Positions 51,701-64,000 are shown, numbered from the stretch's first letter. The stretch: 64,000 bases of DNA from Montifringilla adamsi (GCA_017590115.1 JAGGNK010011114.1:3277733-3341732); one strand, 5' to 3'. A program made the numbers and translations. Notes: generated by a model not told the origin, from the sequence alone.

Positions 51701-53716
51701 AAACAACTCTTTCAGCAGCAGGGTGTCTGAATTAGAGAGTGGCAGTATCTGATCTTTTTTATGTACCTATCCATAAACAGAGCTTTGTTATAGCCACCAT
51801 CAATCCTGTCCAATGCCTCCTCTGCAATTTACTATGTGTATTTATTACGCTAAAACCTCATTATAATAAATTGAAACTATCCAGCATGCCCCTGGAAGTA
51901 TTCCCTACAGAATGCTACATATTCCAAAGCTCTGCTTTGAATTCCCAGCTCCCTTTCAGGATAAACATGGACTACATGTAGCAAGTTTCATGCTCAGAAA
52001 TATCATTTATAAGAAACGTCATTTGTCAGTTTGCCTTCAGCAGCCAACACCTCACATCCTCCAAGCTAAATTATGTTCAGTCACGTTAGACAAAAGAACA
52101 TATCTAACTCAAATACTTACACTTAACGGATAATTGAGAACTGATCCACTAAATGAGCACCTCTAATTACACATCCTAGGTGGGGGAGGGAGAGGTTCTT
52201 ATCTCTAGAGCTCTAATTTCCACACACCACACGTGTCTTTTGTGAATTGAAGTGATGAATACACATCATTATAAAATTCTCTCTGCAAATTAGTATACTT
52301 AAAGCTGAAAATCCAGTAATCAGAGGGTGTTTTTTGACAGACAGAATCAGCACTATTCTCCCATTCTGAAGGCTGTAGAACAACATCCAAAATTCTAATG
52401 TTGGGAGAACTAAGAAATGCTAAAATAGAGATAATGTTCATACATGTTTTGGAAAAGTAAGCCTGAGTTGATACAAGAAATAATGACAAGACCAGGAAAG
52501 GCAGCAGGTACTTCCTTAGTTTTTGCTACTTATTTTTTTCTCCCCTGGAAATGAAATAAATGTCCCCCACATTTAAAGAATGTTAAATTTGAAATAAAGA
52601 AGTTTTATTTTTCATCAGTGTGCCGTCACATGTTTTTAAATTACTTGCTGTCTTCAATCTTCCTTAGATATTTTGAAAAGTCACAACACATTGACTGGCA
52701 GAGAGCAGAGACCACACATACCAAAAAAGTGCAAACCAGAACACCCTGAACACAAAACTGAATTTGAACAATACCAGTAACTTTGTTCTTTCTCCCCTTG
52801 AAAGGGGAGAAAACTTTTTCCAGTAGAGCTGCCTGATGATCATCCAAAATCCTGCCCTTAGCCCAAAAGGAGACAAGCCACTGTATCTCCTTTCCTCTGG
52901 CATTATCTGACTTCCAGAACTAATCCTCTTATTTGGCACACAATCACATTTTTAATCTAAAACCACCTTATCTAGACCCCCAAGATTTTGTTTCATGTGT
53001 ATTTTCTGGGGGAAGCTGCTTTCCTTCATTGAGATAATGCATCACTGAATTATAAGCTGTATGCAGCTGTCACTCTTTGCCAAACATTCAGAAACACAAA
53101 TGAACTCTGACAAGTCATTTATCTGGTAATTCAGTGTCAAAGTGTAATAATATCACTGGGCTTTGTGCATTAGCAGTGTTAAGCAGAGCTGAAGTTAAAA
53201 TGCAAATTGAAAGCACCTTTTGTGTATCAGAATAAAAAGTACTACAGTTGGTGCCCATCCTGTTAATCTTTTAGATTTTCAGTTAGGTGAGAATAAAAAT
53301 GTGTGGATGAACCCAAATGTTACACTCATTAAACCAGGAATGAAATGCTTAATGAATGCAGTGACACCTGTGGTTATCACACTGGTTTTAAGTCTTCAAG
53401 AAGGAATATCTGCAGTTTGCCATCCTGACTCACAACCTCGTGGAGCTCACATTCCCATTAGGAGGGCAGACTGAAGAAAGCACAGTGTGCAGCAGAAGAG
53501 AAATTCTGAGCACATCTACTGAATTTTCTAAGTTTGCTAAGTAAAGGCCACGCTGCAAGAACTGCCACAATCCTTTCCTCACTCACTCCTTGCTCAGGCA
53601 GTCACAAAACTCATGGTCAGATGTGGGAAAGGAGTGGCTCGTCCTAAGAATGTCCATTCAGCCAAGGAGTTTCCATCTTATTTTACTTCTTGCTGTTATA
53701 AACAAACACCAAAACG
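48789..53716. other. Non-coding stretch, no gene recognised
   Basis: About 4.9 kb of AT-rich sequence with a GC-richer patch near 50280-50480. No frame longer than about 95 codons, and no element I can name. Confidence 0.55.
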
Positions 53717-53818
53717 TGGTGGTTTGGCTTTTTTTGGTGGGTTTGTTTGTTTTTTTTTTTTTTTTTGGTGGTTCATCTCTTAGCTTGGTTGGGGTTTTAT
53801 TTGATTGGTTGGTTGGGG
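53717..53818 (-). repeat. T/G-rich simple repeat with T17
   Basis: About 100 bases of T and G, centred on T17 at 53750-53766, with GGTTGG and GTTTGTTT units on both sides. On the minus strand it reads as the same (CAAA)n/(CCAA)n type of A-rich repeat seen elsewhere in the window. Confidence 0.85.
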
Positions 53819-53994
53819 ATTTCTTCTCAGGGATGCAAAGCCATTGGCAAAGATTTCCTTCTCTCCCAAAGGCATTATAAAATGGAATAAAGTAAAAAAG
53901 CCAAATCTTCATCACGTTCTCTTGGCTAGTGCTACAAGCTGATCCACCTCAAGACGACCAAGTGGAAGCTTGTTTGATCACTCTGGTGTAGTTT

Positions 53995-54107
53995 ATATAA
54001 CTACAATGATATACTTTTATAAACTAAATTTAGTTTATGGTACTACCCAGTATAGTAGTATATAAATTATATAGTTTATAAAATATAGTTTTATAGTGAT
54101 AGTACCA
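53995..54107. repeat. AT-rich nested palindrome patch
   Basis: Contains a perfect 20-bp palindrome, ATAAACTAAATTTAGTTTAT, at 54019-54038. There is also a near-palindrome GTAGTTTATATAACTAC near 53987-54003 and further TAGTTTATA words near 54073. GGTACTA at 54039 is the complement of TAGTACC at 54100, so the segment can fold into a stem with internal hairpins. No coding content. Confidence 0.85.
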
Positions 54108-54270
54108 TTTCAACACAGCCCGCAACATTCCCTGACAGGCTGAGTAATTTTCTCCTGTGCAAAGCTTCTGTTGTTCTGTCCAGTCTGACCTGTGATGAGT
54201 TCAGTCTCCCAGTTTTACAAGATCAGAGTTTAGGAAAACGTTGTTTCCATGTGTTTAAGACAGGACTGAG

Positions 54271-54780
54271 ACCATCACGGAATATCCTGAGCTGGGAGGG
54301 ACCCACAATGGTCATCGAAGTCCAACTCCTGGCCCTGCACAGACACCCAGGAGTCACACCCTGAGCCTGAGTGTCCAAAGGCTTCTCTGCCAGGCTTGGG
54401 GCTGTGCCCATTCCCTGGGGAGCTGTTTCCATGCCCAGACATCCTCTGGGGGAAGAACCTATGCCTGATACCAAACCTAAACCTCCCCTGACACAACTGC
54501 AGACCTGTCAGGTCCTGTCACTGTCCCAGAGAGCAGAGATGAGTGCCTGCCCCTCCTCTTCCCCTCATGAGGAAGCTGTCACTGAGTGAGGTCTCCCCTC
54601 TGTCTCCTCCAGCTGAACAGACCCAGTGCCCTCAGCCACTCCTTGTATGACTTCCTCACAATTCCTTCACCATCCTTTTCATCCCTCTCTAACACCTTTA
54701 CATCCTCTTTTTATCATGGCACTCAAAATCACACACACAGTACTAAAACTCAGCCAGAAAAGGGCCAATACAGATTTTAC
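54271..54780 (-). mobile_element. CR1 LINE, 3' portion, antisense
   Basis: The plus strand reads, in order, ATCACGGAATATCCTGAGCT, GGGAGGGACCCACAATGGTC, CCAACTCCTGGCCCTGCACA, CCTCTGGGGGAAGAACCTAT, CCTAAACCTCCCCTGACACA, GTCCTGTCACTGTCCCAGAG, GTGCCTGCCCCTCCTCTTCC and AGGAAGCTGTCACTGAGTGA, then the CTGAACAGACC...CTCAGCCACTCCTTGTATG stretch. This is the well-known antisense 3' region of avian CR1, about 510 bases. The order is intact with small deletions, so it is moderately young and the least decayed transposon here. It is 5'-truncated before most of the reverse-transcriptase region. The short frames through it are not genes. Confidence 0.95.
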
Positions 54781-57700
54781 CGATGCTAAACCAGACAGGC
54801 TCAACCTTAAACAACAACAAAAAAAAGAAAATAAGACAGTATTATGATGTATTTTTTTGCTGTCATGCAGTTGTCTAACTTAAGCTCCAAGGAGAATGAG
54901 AGGTGATAGAACAGAGTAACAATCTTACTTCAGGGAAGATGAGATAGCAAGGATTAAAAAAACCCACCCAAACCAACAACAAAAACATCCCAAGCTGCAA
55001 GATGTCAGTTTTATAAGCTACAGGTAAATCCTCTAGTCTGCAGAAAAACCAAAGGCTCTTATTGATGTGTCCCAGCTCTTCCATTCTATATAGCTTATTA
55101 AAATAATCCAGATTTATCCTTTTTTTTTTTTTTAATTCAGAATCCTGCACTGATATTTTGCTTTCTAATCACAAAGAACTTCTACATGTTAAATCTGACA
55201 ATTGCTGCTAAGGTCAACAGCTGACAGATGGATTATCTGGAGAAGGTGGAGAGAGTTTTACAAAAAGAGAGCATGAAAACAAAATAATTTATTTTAGAAG
55301 GAAGAGTTATCAGGAGAGGAAGCACATGAAACAACATGTAGAGGATGTACATCAAAAGAGTCTATTTCTCTTCCAATCCTGATGACAAAAATGCCTGGTC
55401 TGCCTCCTGGTGGTACCCCAAAACTGATATAGCAAAAAGCACCAGTCAAAAATGAAAGGTAATGTCTTACTAGGAAGTTCTTTCTGTATTTTATTTTTAA
55501 CTTTTGCAACTTCAGAAGCACCTTCGATACATCATTACACCCCCATTTTTTTGTGCCATTCTGAAATGGAAACATTAAGTAGAATTTCCCTGCTCTCCTA
55601 CTCACTTTTAAAACACAGCCCCTCGATGACTTTGCTTTAGCTTGTTTTCCCCCTGCCAAATCAATATCAATCTGCAATTTCTTCAACTCAGCTAATTATC
55701 ATCTGTGCCGTACTTAGTTCCAGACAGTTTAAAATCCCTGAGATTTCCCATGTCTCAGGAAAAAAAAAAAAAAAAGGGCTTATTACATCTACTTTTCAGA
55801 TTCCTTTACAAAGATTTGTGTTTAATAAACTCAGGCAGCTTTCAATTCCTTTTCCAATCCTCCTTCAAAAAAAGACTCTCAAGCCTTTCTTGCTACAATT
55901 GACTAATGGCTATAATCACCTGAGGCAAATTTCCCAGATCCTTAAAAAAAAATAAATAAAGCATGGCCTCTACATTTTCTATTCTTGAGTTCAAAAACAA
56001 CCAAAAAAATTTAACAACAGAAAGTTTAAAGTACACCAAATGTACAACTACACCTTTCATGACCCAGAACTGTCCACAAGCAAGAAAACCCTCCTGACCC
56101 CCAGGGGTTTTTACCCAAAATAAGCAGAGCTTGCAGAGAGACATTGTTGACCCTGTGTCACGTAAAGATCATTTTGGCTGCATTACATTTGCCACCTCAG
56201 TTAGAAGAAGAAATGAGCTGTAAGTATGAAGCAAAAGATTTAAATCAGCAATTAGTCTAAGCCATCTCTTGGAAAGCACCCATTTCCTGATGCTTTCTCC
56301 TGCTCCAGGCCAGAAGCGGCCAACAACAATCTGAGCCTTGGAAAAACTTTATGAGAAGTGAAGCATAGCCTGGAATGTGGTTTTGGTAAAGATACTAGCA
56401 TAGGTTTGGTTTAAAATCACCTGGAATTGTGAACAGCCATGTAAATCTCACATTGAAAGTAGGCTGCTGATCGATTTAATCCAAAATGCCAGTATTCTCC
56501 AAAAACTAAAGATAAGTTCTGGCAGTGACTCTCTTGGGACACCATTGTGTCTTGATTCTGCCTTTTATTAGGACAAGTATTTTCTAAACCCCTGGCATGA
56601 CTTAGGTATGTACCAAATGTCTTTATTATATCAAAAGTCACATTGCACTGGTTGCAATAAAAACAAATAAATGGAAAAAAGTGTGTGGTTAAGATATTTC
56701 TTTCCATCCAAGAATTGGAACTGAGAAAATGGTGTCCACATAAAACCAGAATTCATAGACTACATATCTCTTTCCTTCTAAGCATGTATCTCTGCTCCCA
56801 AGAGAACAGAAATATATAAAGTGTCTTTAGTAACAATGCTGATATTATAAAATTCCAATGCATAAAGAACAAATTGGGTTGATAATCTTTCCATACAAGC
56901 TCATGAAAGCTTCCTGGACAAACTGGTAACACAACTTTGTGGGGATGGTTGTTACATAAAGGACAAAGGAACCTTAGTAAGTTCCCACATGAAATTTTCT
57001 CTCTCTCTGGGGATGACTCATTGAAATGTACATGCTAACTTCCCAAAATCCCTTCCTCTAGCTGCATGTATTCCACAGTAGTATCTTCTAACATGATAGT
57101 TTATTTCCAGAGCAAACTTATTTCAAAGCTCCTCTGGGATCCCATATCCCATGAGATGCTGATTTTTCTAGTTTATTATCATTTCGTATGATTTTACTCC
57201 TTCCTCCCAAGAAACAGCATTTTCCTGAAAGGTATTTTCCTCATTGTTTGAAAATACTGCACTCCAGAGGAATAATAAAATAAAAAATCCTTCAAGCTGT
57301 AGTTTTCCTGGGGTTTTTTTCCAAATTTACCCTTCTGAAACTTTACACACAACCATCAACTGAAGCACACACTGGGACACGACTGAGATGAAAACTGATA
57401 CAGGTGACATGCCTGACTTGCTCCAGAAACAATGACAAAGCATATTTATTTTTAACAGGGTCTATTAAAATAATGTATATTTTTGAAAAAAACAAATTTG
57501 TATTGTAGGTCTTAGTGGTTTGAGTTCAGAAAACAAATTCTGTTGCAGCACTGTTGGTTGATTCAGGTGGATGTCAGTAAATAGCGCCTTCAAATCACAA
57601 CAGAATGGTTTTTCAAATGGAACAAGCACGTTTCCTGCCCAAATTTTGTATGAGCCTTTTGATTGGAAATTTGTATTTTATTTCTAAATGCAAACCAGAT

Positions 57701-57808
57701 AACTGTGTCACACATACTTTAAATTACAACAGCTTGCAGTCCTGAGGAACAAAAGAAATGTGTTCAAATAATTCATGGCAGCCGCTGGAAACGGGATGTG
57801 TTGGAAGG
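54781..57808. other. Non-coding stretch, no gene recognised
   Basis: Contains T14 at 55120-55133 and an A-run of about 16 near 55760-55775. The 130-codon minus-strand frame at 55294-55686 has no recognisable domain. The part from 57480 to 57760 is repeat-free and could be conserved, but I have no motif strong enough to call it. Confidence 0.55.
55120..55133 (+). repeat. T14 homopolymer
   Basis: Fourteen consecutive T after an AT-rich lead-in. Confidence 0.9.
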
Positions 57809-58137
57809 CAGAGACACCTGCAGGGGCAGTGCCCTGCCAAAAGCACAGTCTGGGGGGTTTATACAGCACAAGGGGTCTGGGTTGGGGTCCAGCCCACAGG
57901 ACACAGGCTGTGGCAAGAAGGTGCTGGCAAAGTGAGGCACAAAAAGATGAAGGGTGTGAGGTTCAAGATCAGCGTGTTCGGGGGTCAGGAAGACAAACCT
58001 TCCGGTTCTCCACACTGAGACCTCTTCAGGTCACCCCTCAAAAGCCCCAAGGCTGCAAAAGATGCTTCCCAGGCAGGGAAGGCACAGTAAAAGATATCCC
58101 AGGCTGAACAAAACACCCTGGGGACACAGAGACACCT
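57809..58137. mobile_element. GC-rich segment flanked by 11-bp direct repeat
   Basis: The word CAGAGACACCT occurs at 57809-57819 and again at 58127-58137. The roughly 307 bases between are clearly richer in G and C than the sequence on either side, with several CpGs. Matching repeats at the edges of a compositional island suggest an inserted segment with a target-site duplication. I recognise no element inside: no CR1 tail, no poly(A), no tRNA-like head. The overlapping frames of 86, 110 and 80 codons are a by-product of high GC. Chance repetition is possible, so confidence is low. Confidence 0.35.
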
Positions 58138-58854
58138 AAAATCTACATACAAACCAATCTCCAAACATTAACACATGCAAGTTTTATTCAATCAGTTTGT
58201 ATAATTCATGTAACTTTGAAATCAGGGAAAGGAGAAGAGAGTACTCTGATCCTGTCAGGGTAATGACATGACTAGCTCCAGGTATGGTATATTTTGTTTT
58301 AAAAACCACCTTAGAGCTCTAGCAGATATTCTGGGTGTCCCTTTAGCCAATGAACAAGTTGATTTCAGAGAATCAATGAGACTCAGTATAGCTCACAAAA
58401 CCTTAAAGAAACTACCTGACAAACTCCAGAATTCTTGGAGCCATGCTGATGTTGATCTCTGAGGTAATTTCTTTAAATGAAACACCAAAACACTTTATTC
58501 ACAATTTGCAACTTGTGTTGGTTCACAATACAAGCCTCTCTGAAAGCTTCAGTTGCGATTCCACAAGTAAATTTTGTGAGTTTTCTCTTTACTGATTAAA
58601 TTAATGTCATAATTATTTAATGGGATTTAAACTACTGCTTCTTAATAGCGGCCATAAAAGTATGGGAAAAAGGATTAAAATTCCAAATTTGAGTTGAAAC
58701 AGGTATTAATTATTTCATTTCTCCAAGGGGTCTAGAATGTTAACAGATCTCCTGAATCACACTGGATCCTGATTGTATCTTTTTCCTCCTTGTCATTACC
58801 AGCCATTTATCCCAGAAAAAATATTTTTGTACAAGCTTGGGGTTTTTATAAATT
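58138..58854. other. Non-coding stretch
   Basis: A 64-codon frame at 58268-58462 is followed by GAGGTAATTT, which resembles a splice donor, but I recognise no protein in it and cannot call an exon. A small CpG-containing stretch, AGCGGCCATAAAAGTATGG near 58648, looks potentially constrained. Confidence 0.5.
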
Positions 58855-58892
58855 AAAAAAAAAAAAAAACAAAAACAAAAACAAAAAAAAAA
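58855..58892 (+). repeat. A-rich (CAAAAA)n simple repeat
   Basis: A15, then CAAAAA units, then A10, about 38 bases. Confidence 0.9.
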
Positions 58893-61029
58893 CCACCCCT
58901 AAGATGCCATACATTTTTTTCTGCCAATCACCTCCAGACTCTGTCAGCAGTTTCATATGAATAATACAGTGAGTTACTGAATTTTCTGACCATGTACATG
59001 AAATAACCTCCAATAGAATTTCCTGAGACACCCCAATAAAGATTCAGACGACCACATCTTGTAAATTTTAGAACAGGAACAACAAAAAAGGTTTTTGCTT
59101 TAAATATTAACTGTTACTGCAAGGCAATGTATTAACATAAGGTATCTAAAAACACAGTACTGCACTAGGCTAAAGAAATACATGCCTAGACAAACACTTG
59201 CAAGAAAGATGGAATAAACTGTAGCTTGAATTTGACAAACCAGACTCTTTTGATGAAAGACAAGCCTCAGGTGATACAGGTAATATTGAGTAACTGAAAA
59301 TGTTAGAGACTTTGTTACAAAAAAAAAAAAAGACTATAATTGCTGATGATTATCACCTTGAAGGGATGCACAGGACCCAGGACTGTAACATTTCTGCAGG
59401 TCAGGTGCATCACACAGGAATTTAGGTTCTACATTTCACTCTTGAGAAGCACAAAAAGGCCTTTAACCTCCTGTTTGCCACTAGACTGCTGAAAACCCCT
59501 GCACTCTGCACTGGTGACAGGCCCAAAGAGGATGGAGAAGGCAGACAAATAACAAAGGGCTTCTCTGGGTACTGCTCGGTGGAGCTGCCTACACACCTGC
59601 ATCAAAGAGAAACAGGGAGATTAAAGGCAAAACCCAAGCAGGCAGCCAGAAAAAGGACTGAGAAAAGTCTTTCTACCTCTTCCCCTCCTCCTGTGACTTC
59701 CCTGAGGGAGAGCTTTGAACAAAAGTATGGAGGAGAAAAGAGTTGGGAGCTCCTGTTTGATGGTATCAGTGTTCAGGTGTGATGTGAGAATTCTCTGCAC
59801 GTTCTCCACTGCTAAGGCTTTGTCCTTCCAAAGGATTTGTATTTCATGCAAGCATGACAGCAAATGCCATGATGGAAACATTATCTTCTCCTAGCAAACA
59901 GCTATTTGTGCCTGGTATTTCAAAATGCAGGCAGGTATAATGCTATAAAAGCTCTTCACCATTGGTCAAAATAGAGAAGCCACTCCACAAAGCACAGCAT
60001 TTTAAAGCTGTGGTCTCCAAAATAGCACCTAGGAGAATTTTGTCTCCTTTTAACACACTTAATTCCTTTTAAGAGTAATGGGAGCCAAATATGAGCCAAA
60101 GGATAACATGATTCAAGATTTAACACAGATTTGCCACTGTGGATGCAGATATTGCAGGAAACAAGAGTCAGCTCCTAGATTCGTTCCAGACTATAAATCT
60201 TTTCTGTTAGTATGCATAAGGCATAGCTAAATGTGTCTGCTCAAACAGAAAAGAGCAGGCCTAATCAGAGAGAGTGAGACTGTTTCTCATAAAATGTAGG
60301 GGAGCCTTTGTTTGGATTTTGCCAGCTATCAGACTGGAGATTTTTCTAAAACAGGCAAGATAGAAGAATGTTATTGACAATACATGCAACTGTTATCACG
60401 CTTTCTTTTCACTGATTTGAAATTAAATAATAGGCTTTGGCTTTATCCTCTCAGTACTTCTAAAAATAGTATCAGGACAGGAAAATGAAATAATTGTATA
60501 TTTTAACTAGTTTTGTTACACAGGAAAAGTGGCAACAGCCTCTCAAACACTAAAAACCATCAGGGAACACAGATATGTTTTCAAATTTGTTTTCAAAGCA
60601 TCACAGTGATTCTGAAACCCTCAATAACCCAATTCCGGTTTATTTCCCATGTCCTTTATTCCTTTATTTTGGAGAATGCGTCTAAGTATGAGCAAAGCAA
60701 AGTAAGGCTCCTCACAGGTCACACACAAGTGGCTATGCCCTCACTATTGCTGTGCTCATCTCCAGGGATGAGCATAGCCTATGGCTCTTGCTGCCTGAGA
60801 CATTTTGGGAACTTTTGTTCAGCAGTTCAGGTTATGCAAGATGAAATTTTCCTCAGTGGGAGACCCATCCTTTAGCCCTGAGAGGTCTATTACCTTGCCT
60901 GCACTCTGCTCATTAGTTCTGCTATGTTATTTTGATGTGAATTTATATTTCATTCCTTAAAAGTATTTGGGTTTCATTTCCTTCAGTTGCTGTAGCTTCT
61001 TCCTCAATCCTACCTATGGCTCTGTGATC
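58893..61029. other. Non-coding stretch, no gene recognised
   Basis: A13 at 59319-59331. Frames up to 120 codons (60513-60875) without recognisable content. No transposon named. Confidence 0.55.
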
Positions 61030-61200
61030 CTTACAGATCTACTTAGGACGTTTTTCGTTTAATCAAGTGCTGAGTTCTAAATTTCACATAATTTCTTTAA
61101 GAGTAAATTATTTTTTCTGTATGTGTAGCCTCTTTAGTAGCAATTGATTGCTAGATTCAGCAATTTTAATCATCTAAAGACTTTAGTCTAAGTGGTCTCA
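61030..61200. promoter_or_regulatory. Candidate conserved non-coding stretch
   Basis: Repeat-free and motif-dense: CAAGTGC at 61064 (NKX2-like), AGGACGTTTTTCGTTTAATC with two CpGs near 61046, the near-palindrome TAGCAATTGATTGCTA near 61138-61153, and TTTTAATCATCTAAAG near 61164. Inference from texture only. Confidence 0.22.
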
Positions 61201-64000
61201 TATTGCACCATATGAATTAAGGAGATGGGCTCAAAATCTCTAAAAGTTAATGCATAAATGCAGAAATAACTGGATTTTATTTTGAAAGAAATGTTTCTAT
61301 CAGGGAAAGCTTTTAAAAAGACAAACATATTATAGAGGAAGTGTAGAGATGGTGAACTGGGAATCAGTGCATACCCTTTCTCACAACGCAGTTTCACGGA
61401 ATATTTGATGAATGTTAAAAAGTTAAACCAGAGACTTTGATTTTCTCCTTTGCTCCTACTTGATGCAGCATGTGTCCAACAATCACTTGCTGATTATACT
61501 ATAATTAATCCATTAAAAACTCCAATAAACCACAGGAAAAAATAGACAAAATTTCTTTAAATAGAAAAACATTACAAACTTGGGCCATCAGAGTGCCACT
61601 GGAAAAAAATGGAAGCTAAAGTTATCATGATGATTTTTTACTTGTATCCTGTTATCTCAAGGAACATGTTTGCACTGTGCTTCAGCCTGCTAGGATCTGG
61701 AATGGCTATGTAATTAAAGCAGCAATTAACCTTGCTTTTGAACAACTTGGGAATTACATTTTGATCAAGAGGCATGCAGCAAATCTCTGCTTCCAGTATC
61801 TTTTCTTCTCATTTAGGAGATCATGCCATAGTGATCAAAATTGTTGATAACCTGTTGATAACCTGTCCATTCTGTTTAGAAGTATCTGCCTACCTGCTGC
61901 AATCTTACAACTCCAACCTGGGAATAAAATGCTGTGGATCTGGTCACTGAACACAGCAGGAATAACCATAAATGTTTTAAGGCTGATCAATTTTGCAAAA
62001 AATCACAGTCACAAGAACCATTTGTGAGCAGATCACGTGCAGGGTCCACATTCCTTATTCATAACTCCTGATTGAACAGCATCAGTCAGTCAGTGACTGA
62101 GCAGACTCATCTGGAAATTTAACTGAGTGCTCAGAAGAACCCAACCACATGCTCTCAGTAAAGAAAAAACGAGTGTGAGGCTGATTCTCAAACCAATGCA
62201 CGGATCTTTGCAATGAATAAATCTGAACAAGAGAACAGGTCTCAAAGCATTCTCTAAGCAAATGAAGGGACAATATCACAATGGCTTTACCAGGTGGGGA
62301 ACAACTTTGGATTCCCATCTCTACTGTCATTCAGTAAGAACTTGAAACATCGGACAATTAAATCAGGAGTTTGTAATGAAGTCTTGATTTTATTCCAAAC
62401 TGAAATAAAATCTATGCGTGGTAAGGATTAATTTGTGCCACAGCACATACTTGCTAATTTACAAAGGCAACTAAGCTACAGGAAAGCCTTTATGCCCTGT
62501 TATGAAGATTTTCTTCATTTCAACTAAACCTTAAAATGGTCTTATTTTGCTATGCCATGTAATGTCTGGGAAGTATCTGGAAGTCAGAACTGAGGAGCAG
62601 TAAATAATACTCAGAGAAGGGAAAGACAATGGTTCAGAGAGATCCATATCAGCATGTTGAAAAACTTTCAGTAATGATCCTCATCACAGAGCTGAACCCA
62701 CAAGGCATCTGACAGAGATAGTGAGCACATGACATGTACCCAAACTACTTTTGCTTCTCCATCACCCTTCTATTTCACTGTCATTTTCAGACAGAACCAC
62801 AGAGTCCTTTTGCTCTCATGCTCCACTTTCTCAGATAACACCCATAAAAAAAGTTTCTTTTCCATGTAATCCAAAAAGTTTGCTTTCTTGACCACCTTAA
62901 AACACATACTAATAAGATTAATTAACCTCAGAACAGCCTCTGGCCGCTTGCAGGCTGTAAAACTTCCTTCCCAAGACATCTGCTTGGTGTGCAGCAGTGT
63001 AGCAGAGATCAGTGGCCTGAGCCTCACCAGGTGGATAGCGTGCCAGGAACCAAAGCTAAGAGCTGATGGAGAAGAAAGCTTGCTCCACAGAATTCCTAAG
63101 AGTCTGAAAAGCCAAAGTGCAGGTGAAGGTTATCACCAAGGAGCAGCAAGCTGCAAGGACTAGCAGCTATAAATAACACACAAAAGAAACTGTTTTACAT
63201 TTGTTTGGTTTTGAGCACACATAAGGGGGATGGATTAGAGCTTTTTCTTGTGCAACACATCAGATTAATTCAACAACCTCTTTGCCAAAGAATGCTCTTG
63301 TGGGACTACATGTTCCTCTCCTTCCAGGACTCTTGTTTCCTTTGTTCAAAATAAGACTATTTAATGAAAGTTTGACTTCTGAGATCACACCTTTTGCTTC
63401 TGACCCTTGCTAAGTCTCTAGATGCTCCCTGAATCTTTGTTCTCTCTCACAATCAACCCAAACCTCTTTACTCCTTCTTGCTCCCCACTCCCTGTAGGGC
63501 TTCACTCAAGCCATTCCCTCTGGAGCACAACACAAAACAGCTTCTCTCTTCTTTACTTTCCTATGCCCTTTCCTTGTCATTTTTTTTTTCAGCAGCTCTT
63601 TTCCCCATGCAGAAAGAACAGGAAACCTTGAAACATCCCATGAATTTTAGTTTCACAACACCAGCCATAACAATTTCAGTTGCAAACCCACAACTTCTAG
63701 AGGAAAGCAAACCATTTAAAAAGAGCCCACTCAAATTGCAGCCCTGGCTGGACTGCAAAGAAATGGGGACCGTTTCAGTGCCATTTTTCAGAGGGAACAA
63801 GAGCAGCAGCCTCCATGCTCACTGTGCTGGACCTGCAACAGCCACGAGTCCAGCAAAGCGTGCATCCACCAGAAACCTGGGACACTGAATCCCTGCTGTT
63901 TGCTTTGACACCTCTCCGTCCTCACACAAACCAGCTCCATGTGCTCCTCCCTACTCAAAGGGTAAAACAAGCAATATGCAAACAGCTTACTTCTTCCTTG
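61201..64000. other. Non-coding stretch, no gene recognised
   Basis: An 11-bp tandem repeat lies at 61842-61866. Frames up to 136 codons (63478-63888) overlap others on both strands and have no recognisable domains. Nothing else named up to the window edge. Confidence 0.55.
61842..61866 (+). repeat. 11-bp tandem repeat (TGTTGATAACC)
   Basis: Two full units and a partial third of TGTTGATAACC, without mismatch. Confidence 0.95.

Noticed and set aside
54223..54847. Several frames of about 70-80 codons on both strands
   Set aside because: They all lie in or overlap the antisense CR1 3' portion, so they are frames of a LINE untranslated or terminal region rather than genes.
55294..55686. 130-codon minus-strand frame
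   Set aside because: No recognisable domain and no supporting context.
58268..58462. 64-codon frame ending near a GGTAATTT donor-like word, considered as an exon
   Set aside because: No protein recognised and no acceptor or branch site clear enough; left as unsupported.
63478..63888. 136-codon frame near the right edge
   Set aside because: It overlaps a frame on the same strand and another on the opposite strand. The protein is low in information and unrecognised.

Overview
This window reads as vertebrate, most likely bird, nuclear DNA. The best evidence is three fragments whose 3' parts match the avian CR1 LINE family: 2095-2275 on the plus strand, 34855-34907 on the plus strand ending in the typical ATTCTATGATTCTATGA-type tail, and 54271-54780 on the minus strand. 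The sequence is AT-rich and full of stop codons in all frames. It has many A-rich (CAAA)n tracts and a few short microsatellites. I see no operons, ribosome binding sites, CRISPR array, rRNA or tRNA. I recognise no protein-coding exon: every open frame is short, and none resembles a protein family I know. The window is best described as intergenic DNA or the inside of a very large intron. Which gene it belongs to, and which bird, cannot be read from it.

Layout. 1-5.4 kb: an A-rich tract, a CR1 3' end, then an inverted pair of about 205-230 bp (3545-3775 and 5180-5406, about 87% identical over the best 205 bp) enclosing a TAAT-rich stretch that looks like conserved non-coding DNA. 5.4-18.4 kb: mostly featureless, with simple A tracts and three candidate regulatory stretches (11.56-11.9, 14.05-14.48 and 16.22-16.64 kb). 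18.4-21.2 kb: a 225-bp segment present twice in direct orientation (18388-18612 and 21001-21226, about 97% identical), flanking a locally GC-rich, homeobox-motif-rich block. 22-26 kb: an (AT)18 microsatellite, a GATA-motif cluster and a purine tract. 26.28-26.80 kb: a 524-bp foldback element with long imperfect terminal inverted repeats, TG...CA ends and a 5-bp target-site duplication. 26.8-48.5 kb: largely unrecognised sequence with one candidate regulatory block near 31.5-32.1 kb and a 53-bp CR1 stub. 48.6-64 kb: an old LINE relic, an AT-rich palindromic patch, the longest CR1 copy, a GC-rich segment flanked by an 11-bp direct repeat, and one more candidate regulatory stretch.

No set of genes acts together here. 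What may be notable is structural: two separate repeat pairs each enclose sequence that looks regulatory, and there is one transposon-like foldback element. The regulatory calls rest on motif content and lack of repeats only. They are low-confidence and would need cross-species alignment.
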